Positions 25,571-37,300 of a DNA stretch of 64,000 nt are shown piece after piece; positions within the stretch are counted from its first letter, which is position 1; every line of letters begins with the position of its first letter. Both the position numbers and the translations under genes were made by a program. Under the pieces are notes generated by a model that did no database searches, had not been told where the DNA came from, and saw only the letters and a list, made by a program, of their open reading frames with translations. The DNA is taken from positions 21,670,604 to 21,734,603 of the forward strand of contig NC_019871.2 of assembly GCF_002234675.1 (NCBI RefSeq), given 5' to 3'. The DNA comes from Oryzias latipes. Taxonomy: Eukaryota > Chordata > Actinopteri > Beloniformes > Adrianichthyidae.

Positions 25571-27745
25571 GTAAGAAAACAGCTTTGCCTCTGATTTTAT
25601 TAGGCTTTTCTGAGCCATTCATAAAACCGTTTAAAAATTTAACTTTCAGCATGTAATAGAAAAAAGTACTAAAACCTGTGTTTTTTTCTGTTTCACACTT
25701 CAGATGTTTTTAATTTAACCCAAAAATCCCCAGAAAACTAGAGGGTTTGCTTAAAAAAAAAACAGCTTTATAAAACTACAACAAAACATTTTCAAATAAA
25801 ACAAAAACAGAAAGTCTTAAAAAGCATTAAATTTAAAGTCTTTAAAAGCATTTTAACATGTGTTTTTACAACTGATGAGATCTTCGTTTTGATCTTCACA
25901 ATAAACTAAATGTTATTTTACGCAAAAATGATCGAAGATAACCAACACTAAAGCTTTTGTGGGCCAAACACATGATTAAAATTGGTGTATTTTTGTTTTT
26001 ATACCTCTAGGTAATCTGCACCCAGCAAGAAGAGTACAACAACCAAGAGGCTTTGTGTAACGCTACTGCAGAAGGTCCACTGTTGCGTAACCCCGGCAAC
26101 CATGATCCAAACCGCGTGCCACGGATCCCTACGACCGCTGACGTAGAGTTCACCATCAGTCTTCCAGAGTATGAGACTGGGTCCATGGACCGATTTGCCA
26201 ACAACAGCTTTCGAAACGTCTTAGAGGGTAGACACACACCCCATATACTGTCCAGACATACACTGACACACACACATATCTGATAAAACAAGGACATGAT
26301 ACCATCTGTTGAATGGACTGACGAAAGAAAGCAGTGTTGTAACCTTGTGGTAAGGATCTACGGTTTCCTTGTGGTTTCAGACCTTAGTATTAAAGAAAGA
26401 ATACAGAAGGCAGTAAAAATAGGAACAAGCAGGTGTTCAGTGAAGGGGAAATAGTTAAAGGTTTACGAGAGGAAACAGTCTTTATCATTTGTTCTTAACC
26501 TAAGATTGTGGAAAAACTTTGGTCCTTTTTTGTTCACGCGGGGCACATGTTCTTTTAGATATAGATACATCCAGATGATGATGTGACCACAACAATAGTC
26601 AAGGGGCATTTTTAGAGGGACTTTTATTAGAGTAGCAGGGTCGACAGTTGAATTCGGGACCCTACTTATTTTGAAAACTTGAAAAGTGTTAGAAATGCAA
26701 TAGTAACAAACATATTTGATGACAGATATTACAAATAAAACCACAAAACAATGTTTTAAAAAATCTACATTTGTCCTAAGTTATTGTTCTCATGTTTGTA
26801 TCAAAACATTAACAAACTTGCTTTAGGACATGGCAGTTTTAAGTATATGTTCCTGAAGAAGAAGAATATTTATTTTACTAATAATACTAATTAACCCTGC
26901 ATACATAACATTTTTCTTTATGGCAAAGTGGGGTAAAGGCATATTAAGCTTTAAAAAAAGGATTATCCCATTTTAAAAATTAGTAGGAGACATTATGTAA
27001 TGGGGTCTCAAATGGTACCAAATAGTAGGAATTACCCACCTGTACAAGTGCTGAAAACTTGGATGAATAAGCCCGTTTGCCATTTTCTACCGCTATTTTA
27101 AATCTTTTCTGTATTTGTCTGCATTTGTCTTTACCCTTGAATAAATGTTTTAGTTGTTTTTTTTCAATTATGACTGTGTTTAACAGACATTATTACAATA
27201 ATATGTAATAGTAGTACACACTATTATTATGTAATAGTACTTGTTGACTGTATTTGAGAACTGGACCGAGTGAGTGTTACGTCACCCATTCAAAATGACT
27301 TACTTCTGGCTCCAACAAAATGAAGTTAATTCAGTTGCCATTTTTCACTGTATGGACATCGCCGTGTTGGAGCTAGACGTTGCCAATAAGCAAGAAAGAG
27401 CCGAGATGCGTCGAGTCTGAGTCACCGTTCCTATGGCAACCCCTCTAACCAATCAGAAGTAAGCTTGTTGGAAGTCCACAGCCTACCACTTGAAAGCGAG
27501 CTGCACAAAATCTGTCAAACGTTTTGAACGTTGGATGTGAGAGCACATACTTTTATTAAGGCATCTGGTTGGTCAGTTTATAATATCAACAACTTGGGCT
27601 ACAGAAAAGAAAAGTTATTACAGAAATTATGATTAACAAGTACATGTTAAATAAAGATTTTAATATGAATGCCACCACTGGAGCAGGAGGTCACTCATTA
27701 CAGTTCTCATATACAGTCGTTGGTTGGTTGGTTGGTTGGTTGGTA

Positions 27746-27836
<91 letters not shown>

Positions 27837-29047
27837 AGTCAAAATAAGAAATAATTTCCACAGATTCATTACAGAAATGATTAAATGCATACATAAAAAA
27901 CTGGGGGGGGGGGGATACAACAACACACTTAAGTCACATTTGCCTACGTAAAGAAAAGTAAAGAAAATCAATAGCTATATTTTACATCTCCTTTTTTTGC
28001 TCTCTTTTAATTAGCCTTGTTTTGCTGTTATCTTGATTGAAACTGTAACTTCTTCACCTGCTTCTTTTCTTTGTAGGTTTTGCCAGCCCAGAAACAGGCA
28101 TGGCTGTGCAAGGCCAGAGCACCATGCACAATGCGCTGCATGTCTTCATGAACGGCTCAATGTCCTCAGTCCAGGGCTCAGCCAACGACCCCATCTTCCT
28201 CCTTCACCATGCTTTCATTGACAGGTAACAAACACGTCATGACATTAGACTGCACAGTTTTTGACAAAGTTCATACAATCTGTTGTTTATAGCTGCTACA
28301 ATTAGTGAAGTTTGTGAATGTACTTGGATGAGCAGCGAAAGATCAATTGAGATCAATTGTTAGAGTTTGGTTGCCCTGCAGAGCAAAGAACAAAAAATAA
28401 TCTGGTGGCTTTACTGCGTGAGGTTATTATTGGTGGAATAGAAACACAAAACATAATTGCATTTATTTGTTTAATTTTTTATCTTATCTTAACTTTCATC
28501 TTGCATATTTGTTTCTTACATCATTTCTAGCATCTTTGAGCGCTGGCTAAGAACTCATCAGCCTCCCCGGTCCATCTACCCACGTACCAATGCACCAATT
28601 GGCCACAATGACGGCTACTACATGGTGCCATTCCTTCCTCTTTATAGGAATGGAGACTACCTCCTGTCCAACAAGGCTCTTGGATACGAGTACGCCTACC
28701 TGTTGGACCCAGGTCATTGCACAACACCAGAAATGCCCTCTGATCTGCAAAAGACGTGAATATCTGTTCAGACACCCATATCCACTCTGTTCCACACAGG
28801 TCAGAGGTTTGTCCAGGAGTTCTTGACCCCCTACCTTCAGCAAGCCCAGCAGATCTGGCAGTGGCTCCTGGGGGCCGGGATCCTCGGTGCTTTGATCGCC
28901 ACAATTGTTGCCGCGGTGATTGTTTTTGCCAGAAGGAAGAGGAGACGTAACCAGAAGAGGAAAAGGGCGCCCAGCTTTGGAGAGAGGCAGCCACTGTTGC
29001 AGAGCAGTTCAGAAGAGGGTTCATCGTCATACCAGACTACACTTTAA
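24743..29047 (+). CDS. tyr: tyr, tyrosinase (complete, 5 exons, 540 aa)
   Basis: Tyrosinase is the binuclear copper monooxygenase that turns tyrosine into DOPA and dopaquinone in melanosomes. Exons are 24743-25570, 26011-26227, 28077-28224, 28531-28712 and 28800-29047. The middle lengths of 217, 148 and 182 nt are those of the mammalian gene. A signal peptide precedes a Cys-rich EGF-like region ([18 protein letters not shown]). CuA ligands sit in WIHYYVSRD and [20 protein letters not shown]. CuB ligands sit in MHNALHVFM and [11 protein letters not shown] transmembrane helix starts at [12 protein letters not shown] and is followed by RRKRRR and the melanosome-sorting dileucine ERQPLL. The ATG at 24743 has A at -3; the in-frame ATG at 24722 has C there and would add 7 residues. 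All splice sites are GT-AG and there is no frameshift or inserted transposon, so the gene looks functional. Confidence 0.98.
26011..26227 (+). CDS. tyr: tyr exon 2
   Basis: 217 nt, [16 protein letters not shown] to FRNVLEG. The acceptor is CCTCTAG and the donor GTAGAC. Confidence 0.96.
27246..27615 (+). repeat. dispersed repeat family B, copy 2, in tyr intron 2
   Basis: Same phrases and order as at 6257 and 50752. It includes CATCTGGTTGGTCAGTTTATAA near its end. Confidence 0.6.
27717..27834 (+). repeat. (TTGG)n/(TTGA)n compound microsatellite in tyr intron 2
   Basis: A short TTGG run is followed by about 22 ATTG units. The NQSI-repeat frames across it are artefacts. Confidence 0.93.
28077..28224 (+). 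CDS. tyr: tyr exon 3 (CuB)
   Basis: 148 nt carrying all three CuB histidines ([10 protein letters not shown] and FLLHHAFID). The acceptor is TTTGTAG and the donor GTAACA. Confidence 0.97.
28531..28712 (+). CDS. tyr: tyr exon 4
   Basis: 182 nt, [12 protein letters not shown] to AYLLDPG (split codon). The acceptor is TTTCTAG and the donor GTCATT. The following intron is only 87 bp. Confidence 0.96.
28800..29047 (+). CDS. tyr: tyr exon 5 (transmembrane and tail)
   Basis: 82 codons including the stop: [19 protein letters not shown], the membrane helix, a basic stop-transfer run and a cytosolic tail with ERQPLL, ending SYQTTL then TAA. Confidence 0.97.
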
Positions 29048-29092
29048 CACAGAGAAAAGCCTGCCGCACAGCTCCCTGTGCCATGCGGTTCT

Positions 29093-29136
29093 AATAAAAG
29101 GAAAACATGAAATGCTGGAACCGTTCAACCAATAAA
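29093..29136 (+). terminator. tyr polyadenylation signals
   Basis: AATAAA occurs at 29093-29098 and 29131-29136, 46 and 84 nt after the stop codon. Confidence 0.6.
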
Positions 29137-29385
29137 GCAATTTAATGTGTTAAACATATGTTCTCACCGACCACATCTAGACAAGACCTGGATCAGCAAA
29201 AAAGACATCCACATTTTAATGTAATTTATTTTCATACTTTGTCACTCTGATTGACAGGTAGTTGACAGGTCACGTGTGCACATACTTTTAGAACTTCTGA
29301 TGAAAATGTTTTCAAGCAAGTATTGCATAGGTGAAGCCAGTTCTAACATTGAATGCTTGTGTTCTTAAGGGTGAATTTTCATCCC

Positions 29386-29907
29386 ACCAAACCCCAAAAA
29401 CCCACTCTGATCATCTTTTGATCAATTTTCAAAGTTTTTCCAGCGATTTTTTAATTATAACTATGCTGCTTTTTGCCCCCTTAAAAAAAATACTTGTGTT
29501 GTTTTCTGCAGGGCAGCAGTAGTGTATTAAAAATTCACCTCTGTGTGGTGTGGAGCAACCCCACCCCCTTTTACTCAATTCTCCGTTTACTGTCTCCCGA
29601 TGGTTTACAGAACCTCAGCCCCCCCCCCCCCCCCCCCCCCAATCTAACATTACTGCTGCAACAACAGCATACAGTTTGGAGCCAAATGCCAGCTCAGACA
29701 AGGAAAACCAAGGACCATAGAACAAGCAAATAGCTTGTTCTGGGTCACAAATAGCCTCTTGTTCAAATGGAATTTTTCGTCTGCTACTAATTCCCAACTA
29801 TTGGAAAAGAGAAATACTCAGAAATGTAACTTTAAGCTGAATTTTGTTCTATTTTATCAGAAAATGCCACAGGAACATGTAAAAAAATCATTGGAATAGG
29901 TCTTTAA
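29386..29907 (+). mobile_element. TIR element family A, copy downstream of tyr
   Basis: It begins AACCCACTCTGATCATC and ends GGAATAGGTCTTTAA. The body has the family's CTGCAGGGCAGCAGTAGT and ATGCCAGCTCAGA phrases and a run of about 22 C (29619-29640). Confidence 0.5.
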
Positions 29908-31059
29908 GCCGAATTACCTCGTTTACTGATTTTAAAAAAAAGGTCAAACTGAAGAGAGATATTTTTTTAACACTACATTTACTCTTGTTAGAGCAAATAT
30001 GAATAATAAGGTTTTTCACACATAGCTCTTTTGTGGGTTTTAAGAAGGCCACGTGAAATGAAATCACTTTGTTTCAATGATAATATAACCTTCATGGTGC
30101 TACAATATGGTTTGATAAATTTAATTTTTTTTTCGGGCAAAATCACCTGCAAAAAAGGATAATGATGTATCATGAAAATGCATTATTTATTTTAACCTGA
30201 TCAAATTTCTGGGTATGGTGCACAATCACTTCTATGGATCAAATAGCAGCATGGATCTACAAGATTGACATTTAAAAAAAATCATGAATTCATTTTGGCT
30301 TAAGCTGGGGAAAGTTCACATTCATTGAGGGGGCTTTGTCTTGTCATTTTGACTTAGGGACCCTCTATTACTGCTGTTAGAGAAACCTCAACTGAAAGGT
30401 CACAAATTGAGAATAATGTAGTACATTTAACCATTGTAAAGATAAAGATAATCTCCATTTGTTTACTATGACCTTTTCATAATCAAGTATAATTAAAGTG
30501 AAAAACTAGAACAAGTGTCCAAACATTTGATTTTGAGACATAGAAGATCTGATTTGGAAGAAGGTGGATTTTGGTGCACAAATAAGAATGAATAAGCAGC
30601 AGAATATGGAAGCTTTCCATTGCATAAAGTAAATACCAGAAATGCTTTTTCATTTCAAAATAAAGCTGCGTTTGTTGACTCAGAATGAAAATGAAAAATC
30701 AATCAGCCCAACGGCTTTTTTTTTCTTCTTTAACACCGCTCATTCTGTCACTTAAATAAAATAATAAAGAAATTGGTTTTTGACATTTCATTTTCAAAAA
30801 GTTCTGTAGTAAATGTGTAGCATAATTCAATTATAAATATCTTATTTGCCAATTAAAATGGATTAACAGAAGTGCTTATTCATTTTCACAGTGTAACTGC
30901 ATCAATTGACTCAAAAATAAAATGAAAAATCACACCTCCAAAATGCTTTTTCATTTTCTATGCAAACATCGCTCATTCTGTGACACGATTAAAGCGATTA
31001 TCCAAAAGGGGATTGCATTTCAGTTTTTAGATCCAAAGTTTGTCACTGTCACTTCACAT
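29908..31059. other. intergenic, AT-rich
   Basis: No supported gene. Two imperfect direct repeats with CTTTTTCATTTTC and CGCTCATTCTGT lie at about 30640-30760 and 30870-30980. Confidence 0.45.
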
Positions 31060-31244
31060 GGCAACATCCAGAAAAGAGAGAGATTGAGGTTGAAGACTTA
31101 ACTGCTTTAATGAGGTCGAGATGTCTCCATCTCTACAATGCCTATGTCCAAAATGTTGAGAAAAGCTCTCTTCAGAGTCTGGCAAGGAGTCAAAGAGTCT
31201 TCTGCATGACCCACAGTGGACATAACAGCACTACCTGTGAGCAA

Positions 31245-31850
31245 TCAGCTGATTGTTCTCTTTCTTTTAGCAGCTGGTGCAGGAATGCTGGCTAATGCCT
31301 CACTCTCCTCATCCCTCATCTGCTTCAGAGCCTGCAGAGATGCACTGACTACTTCTGGAGCACAGCACAGGTCAATAGAATGAGCCTGCAGTATGGCATT
31401 TGCAGGCTTTAAGGAGCACAAAACTTTTAGGAGAAACGTCCCTGTTTCAAAGCAATAATGCCTCTGTGTAGATGTCAACAGCAGCAACTCCGTCCTCTGT
31501 AACCTCTGACAGGATACTCATAATGGCATCCTGATTCTCCACAAGGCACTTGGTCACATCATGATGTCCACCTGATCTCCAACAGTTATTTTAAGGTGGG
31601 AAAGTCATAGTTCCGTGACACATGACGACGAAAAAATGAGTGCAGGGATCCTGATAGCTCAAAAAAGGTTTTTGCGCATTATTCTGCTTGCGTTGCATGG
31701 ACCACTGCCAAATGCAGCTGGTGGTCATAGAGGTGGATATAAGGTACATCCTTCCCTATGTTCTTTTGTAATAAGGCTTGAACACCACCCCTGACCCCAC
31801 TCATGACAGAAGCTCCATCATAGACTGACTGATAATTTCAGCTGCACTAT
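31245..31850 (-). pseudogene. decayed hAT-type transposase (ZMYM1-like)
   Basis: The minus-strand translation reads QSYDGASVMSGVRGGVQALL then VPYIHLYDHQLHLAVVHA. This is the hAT family block 'yDgAs.MsG..gGvQ..i....y.HC..H.lNL'. After two stops it resumes as SLHSFFRRHVSRNYDFP, and the frame down to 31245 has LKVLCSLKPANAILQAHSID and LQALKQMRDEE, as in ZMYM1-type proteins. At least two stops and frame changes break it. The Cys/His of the 'HC..H' block is partly altered (IHLYDHQLH). No intact copy is present. Confidence 0.6.
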
Positions 31851-32501
31851 AACCAGAAGTTTAATAGTTAATTTATTGTTTTAAAGACACAAATTGTAAA
31901 ATTGAAATAACTCAAAAGCCATGATGAAATAAATAGAAAATCTTTAATTGCTCCCTGTTCTTGAAAAAAGGTTAAAAACATTTTTACATTTATTTTATAA
32001 ACTGAAAATGAGTTACAAAATGAGGTAATAAGGCAGAAAAGTGATAGCACTTCTAAAACAAATAAAAGTCTTTTCAAACCAAAAAATAGCATGTAATCTT
32101 TGGAACAATATTAGTGGGAGAACATATGTGCTGTAAGTCTAAGAAATAAAGTGAAAACAAAAACAGTCGTACAAAAAAATCCCCAAGATTTTGTGATGCA
32201 TAGTATGTCTGCTTTGGAAGAACTTTGGTGCACAAGGAAGAACAAGTAAAGTCAAGCAACACAACAAAGAGGAGTACTGCGTTACATCATTTGCATATTT
32301 GTTTTGGTTGTAAGGAAAAAACCTCATTTGTTAATTTATTGTGTCACAACTTTACAACCCGCTCTTGAGAGATTTCTGTCACATGACATGTAAGCCTCCC
32401 TAGAGTGTTTTCAGGAAAGGCTTTACAACAGATGGCAAAAGTCTGCCAGTTTTCTGGTAGTTTTCGTTCAACAACTTTTTAAATACTCTTCTTAAAAATT
32501 A

Positions 32502-32768
32502 AATGGTAAATGGATATACTTTTAGATATCACATTTCTACTTTGATTAAGGCCCAAAGTGCTTCACAGTCCCATTCACCCCTGCACACACACATTTACAC
32601 ACTGATGGCGCCTCTGCTGCCACGCAAGGTACCCTATCTCTAACCACCAGAATCATGGGGGGGGGGGGGGGGGGGGGGGGGTTCAGTGTCCTGCCCAAGG
32701 AGCAGAGCTGAAACCTGTGACCTTCCATTCAGCAGTGGACTGCTCTGCCTCTGCACCACAGCGGCCCC
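32502..32768 (-). mobile_element. tRNA-derived SINE
   Basis: On the minus strand it starts GGGGCCGCTGTGGTGCAGAG and includes ACAGGTTTCAGCTC and TTGGGCAGGACACTGAAC, the layout of the 12091 SINE. A homopolymer of about 25 G (32657-32681 on the plus strand) interrupts it. Confidence 0.6.
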
Positions 32769-32959
32769 ATTAAGGTAAAAATTGGATGAGAAATGGTTTA
32801 GGGTTTCTGGAACCCATTTTTGGATTCTGCCATTAATGATTCGACACAGGAAATATTGCCAGTGAGACCTAGATAACGCATGCTCTATGACAAACCATAA
32901 CTCTTTAACCATTTACACAATCAATGGGAATTATCTGATTCTGACACAGTGAGAAGTGG

Positions 32960-33097
32960 CTTTCCACTGATGTCACAAAACTGCTTTTCTCCACTTTAGG
33001 ATCTTCTAGAATTATGTTAATTGCGTAAATCGTTCAAAGAGTTATGGTTGGTCAAAGAATGTCAACACCTGCACTAAAGCTCGGCTGTTAAAGGATC
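32960..33097 (+). repeat. dispersed repeat family C, copy 3
   Basis: It matches the ends of the 6700 and 21110 copies (GAGTTATGG, AATGTCAACACCTGCACTAAA, GTTAAAGG). Confidence 0.45.
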
Positions 33098-33111
33098 GAT
33101 ACAGTGACTAT

Positions 33112-33180
33112 CCCTTGTGGTATATTTTTGGGTCCAGATGACCCCACTCCTAATGTTAAAGTGCCTTGGATAGCACAAAA
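33112..33180 (+). mobile_element. MITE family M, internally deleted copy
   Basis: CCCTTGTGGTAT is at the left and GATAGCACAA at the right, only 69 bp apart; the centre is lost. Confidence 0.5.
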
Positions 33181-33184
33181 GCTA

Positions 33185-33390
33185 TTACAGTGTCTCAAGC
33201 AAACAGGACTTCAGTGATGTTTACCGGGAAGCATAAGGGGGCGGGGTTGCTCCGTGCCAACAGTCCTGGACGAGACGCCCACAACTCAGAGGTGAATTTC
33301 TAATGAACTACAGCCACTATGCAGAAACTATGTCGGAGAAATGTGTTTTATTTTGCATAAAAACTGCATAATCATAATTAAAAGAATGTA
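33185..33390 (-). mobile_element. TIR element family A, partial copy
   Basis: It contains CCAACAGTCCTG, ACTCAGAGGTGAATTTCTAATGAACT and GCATAATCATAATTAAAAG, matching 2000-2130. Confidence 0.5.
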
Positions 33391-34188
33391 CACAGATGTA
33401 CAGTCAATGCAATAAAATATAAAAAACTTTGAATAAACAAACACTGAAATCTAAAGATTACCGAAAATAAATATTCAGAGAGCTCCACGTGAGCCACTCA
33501 TTGAAAAAAGTCCATAGAAATGTTCCTTTGGAGATGTTTGGAATAGAGGCCAAGATTACAGTAACTGAAGCAAAACCACTGTGATCAAATAAAGCAGGTA
33601 ATCATTCTTTCATCTTTGGCTTCAAGGCAGATTTGGAGACATGATTACCAAGACCTTTGTAGAGTTCTCCAAAATAAATAAACCTGATCTCAGTGTCTTC
33701 CATGCATTGTAAATGACAGTCACGTAGCAATGAGGCTAAATGATGTCGATGGTAGCTCCTCCCACATGCAGCGGCAGCTTCAAGTTTATAAACACATTTT
33801 TGGGCAAGCATCCAGCAACAAATTTGACAAAAAGAGGCGGTTGATGCAAATTTGACATGTGAATCGCATTGTGTGTTAACGTAGCATAAAGATTGTTTGT
33901 TTTTCACTAGAATGGGAGCAAAAGTTGCACTGGGTTTTTCTTCTCCCTGAAAGTATAGTCCTTTTTTTTTTTTACTTTTTCATTCCTAAAATATGGTTTA
34001 GCACCAAAGAAACTTTAGTCCCCTGCTCAACAAGTAGCAGAAAGATTTGCAAACAAGAGACAGAAACACAGGATTGAGTTTTCCATATGGATCGTTAGTG
34101 TCACATGACTCGTGACACTTCATATGTCAAGAATGATCAAAGTCCCCTGGCTACATGTCATTTGTCAAAAATAGAACAAAAGGAGCAG

Positions 34189-34309
34189 TCAGCTAAATGA
34201 CTCCTTATTGAATTCAAAAGTAGCTCCTGAGGATTTGGCTGAATTGCACAGTCTGTGAAGGGTCCTGGAGATCCCCTTTGGACCACAACAGAAAACTCCT
34301 ACTCGCTTA
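34189..34309 (-). CDS. nox4: nox4 exon 18 (C-terminus)
   Basis: 121 nt, [20 protein letters not shown] and [11 protein letters not shown], then TGA. Confidence 0.96.
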
Positions 34310-37300
34310 CTGAAATCAAAGAGGGAAAAAGTCAGTCAGTTTTAAAGGATGTTAGCTTCAAATCTATAATCAAATGATTGTTACTATGTGTTGTAGCTAC
34401 TTACTCTTTATTACTCTTTCCAATCTCGTCAAAGAGCAATTTCCATTTTGGGCGACCGACCTGCAACCTTGCAGCAAGAGGGCGGTATCGTAGCTCAGAC
34501 ATGCTCTAAAACAAATCCATAGCATCAAATCAAAATTTTGATCAGCCAATATAATTAAATTAAGCTTAGCTTTTCCTTGCGGAAAAGGATTATATATTTC
34601 TGATTTTTAGTTTGACACACATGTAAAAATGAACTGTGATTCTCTATCATAAAAGAAAATCAATAGTTTTGTTCCTTTCAAAGTGAAACATGAGTGGGGA
34701 TTTACACTTCCTTATTTTGCTGAAGAGTAACGTTTTCCTTTGTAACTTGTATTTTAAAATTTTGCATTCTTACAAGTCCAATATCGCCATTGCAAAAGAA
34801 TAATTTTCTCCCCGTCGGGGAATTGAACCCCGGTCTCCCGCGTGACAGGCGGGGATACTGACCACTATACTAACGAGGAGGAGCTAAGATTCACGCCAGC
34901 ACTGCTAGCTAAAATGCTATAGCACCCGTTTGACGTATGTATGCCAGGTCGTTGGAATTAAAACGACAAATGCGGCTGGCGATGTATGTACAGGTCCTAT
35001 ATCGCCATAGGAAAAGTAAAACTTTCTCCCCGTCGGGGAATTGAACCCCGGTCTCCCGCGTGACCGGCGGGGATACTGATCACAATACTAACGAGGGGGG
35101 GCTAGACTGAATGCCAGCACTGCTAACTAAAATACTATAGCACGCGACTGACTTATGTATGTGAGGTCGTGAAAAAAACGACAAATGCGGCTGGCGATGT
35201 ATGTACAGGTCCTATATATCGCCATTGCAAAAGAATAATTTTCTCCCCGTCGGGGAATTGAACCCCGGTCTCCCGCGTAACAGGCGGGGATACTGACCAC
35301 TATACTAACGAGGAGGAGCTAGGCTAATTGCCAGCACTGCTAGCTAAAATGCTATAGCACGCGAATGACAAATTTATGTGAGGACGTGAAAAAAACGACA
35401 AATGCGGCTGGCGATGTATGTACAGGTCCTATATATCGCCATTGCAAAAGAATAATTTTCTCCCCGTCGGGGAATTGAACCCCGGTCTCCCGCGTGACAG
35501 GCGGGGATACTGACCACTATACTAACGAGGAGGAGCTAGGCTAATTGCCAGCACTGCTAGCTAAAATGCTATAGCACGCGAATGACAAATTTATGTGAGG
35601 ACGTGAAAAAAACGACAAATGCGGCTGGCGATGTATGTACAGGTCCTATATCGCCATTGCAAAAGAATAATTTTCTCCCCGTCGGGGAATTGAACCCCGG
35701 TCTCCCGCGTGACAGGCGGGGATACTGACCACTATACTAACGAGGAGGAGCTAGGCTAATTGCCAACACTGCTAGCTAAAATGCTATAGCACGCGACTGA
35801 CTTATGTATGTGAGGTCGTGCGAAAAAACGACAAATGAGGCTGGCAATGAATATACAGGTCCTATATCGCCATTGCAAAAGTAAAAGATTCTCCCCGTCG
35901 GGGAATTGAACCCCGGTCTCCCGCGTGACAGGCGGGGATACTGACCACTATACTAACGAGGAGGAGCTATAAGAGACCTCGCAAATGCTACATAAAATAC
36001 TGTAACATCGTCTTTGTGTTTCGCAGTGTGTATTTTTATCACTTCAATTGTTGTTAGTTAGCAAAGTTAAGTTGACAAAACACGATAAAAATGTGAGAGG
36101 CACAATATCCTGATAAAAGTACCCCAGTGATGATTATAATAATAATAATTTAAAAAAAAAAACACGTAACGCTTCTCGTCTGGGAATTGAACCCGGGTCT
36201 TGCGCGACAGCCGAGGATACGTACTAATACTATACTAACGACGAGAAGCTAGGTTAGCCAAAAGTGTTATTAGCTAAAATGCTATGTGGCATGTGGTCTA
36301 TCACAGGTTTAGTGTTGAGTTATAGTCACGGTAAAAGTTGTCTTAGGTTAAGTATGACATTTATATGTCTCTAACTTATTTGCGATGTAATGCATTTGGT
36401 GACACATACATACGGGGTTAAGCAAAAGTCTACGTGCGCGAGTCTCTTGCGTATATACGTACCTGCAGGCTGTCCTTCTGAGTGACATAAAGTTTCACAT
36501 TCAAGTAGTCAGGTCTGTTGTCCTGCCAAAGCTAAACGCCCAATACAAACGTGGATAGATGACAGTTAGATGCTGACAGTCAGTTAATTGACAATCTTGT
36601 TTTCTACTGAAACTACTGTCATTTCTCTCTTTAAAAAAAAGGTCAACTCAAACAGGTACTTAACTCCTTCATGCCTGAATGTATGTCACTATATTACATT
36701 AAAATATTCTTCAGTGTTTTTTTTGTTGTCGTTTTTCTTTTAAGGACATGAAGTAGATTCTGAATTACACCGTGGGGCATGGAGGGTTAAAGAAAAAGCA
36801 TAATCTCCTTTCTTTAGTCTGTCACCAGGATTTTCTTCTGCTCCTTGAAAGTATACATATAAAAGATATAAAAATATTAAATCCCAAGCTTGGCCCCAAC
36901 CTTTTCATGTAAAGCACACAGCAGCTCTGCAAACCAGTAGAAAGACTGGAGCTCCCTGCAGACCCAAACAAAGTACAGCCTCTGCAGCCTGAAGCTCTGC
37001 CATCTCTCACTTGGTGTGAAAGAAGAAGAAATACAAGAGAAAAAAAACATTTGCTGAAATTGTTGATCATTTGTTATAATGCAACAGTTTTCCACTCACA
37101 TTAGAGCATTGAGCACACAAGCAAAAGGTGTCACACCTATCCCTCCAGCAATGCAAAGGCTGACGTCATAGTTGAAGACTTCCTCTGATGGGCTTCCAAA
37201 TGGGCCATCGACGTAAAGCCTGGTCATGAGAAGTTACAACAAACAACACAGGCAGCTCAGAGACAAAACTATACCAGAAAATACACTAATTTTCTTTTAT

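Larger units (their letters stand above)
34780..35965 (-). repeat. tandem array of ~216-bp units, each with a tRNA-Asp gene
   Basis: Unit spacings between tRNA starts are 218, 217, 217, 215 and 216 bp. The flanks share GGCTGGCGATGTATGTACAG, CCTATATCGCCATTGCAAAA, GCCAGCACTGCTAGCTAAAA and ATGCTATAGCACGCG. Confidence 0.93.

Noticed and set aside
24743..29047. Tol1/Tol2-type insertion in tyr, as in medaka albino strains
   Set aside because: All five exons are uninterrupted with normal splice sites. The introns contain only microsatellites and the family B repeat.
34808..35962. Regularly spaced repeats resembling a CRISPR array
   Set aside because: The repeats are 72-nt tRNA-Asp genes in 216-bp units in a vertebrate intron, not a CRISPR.
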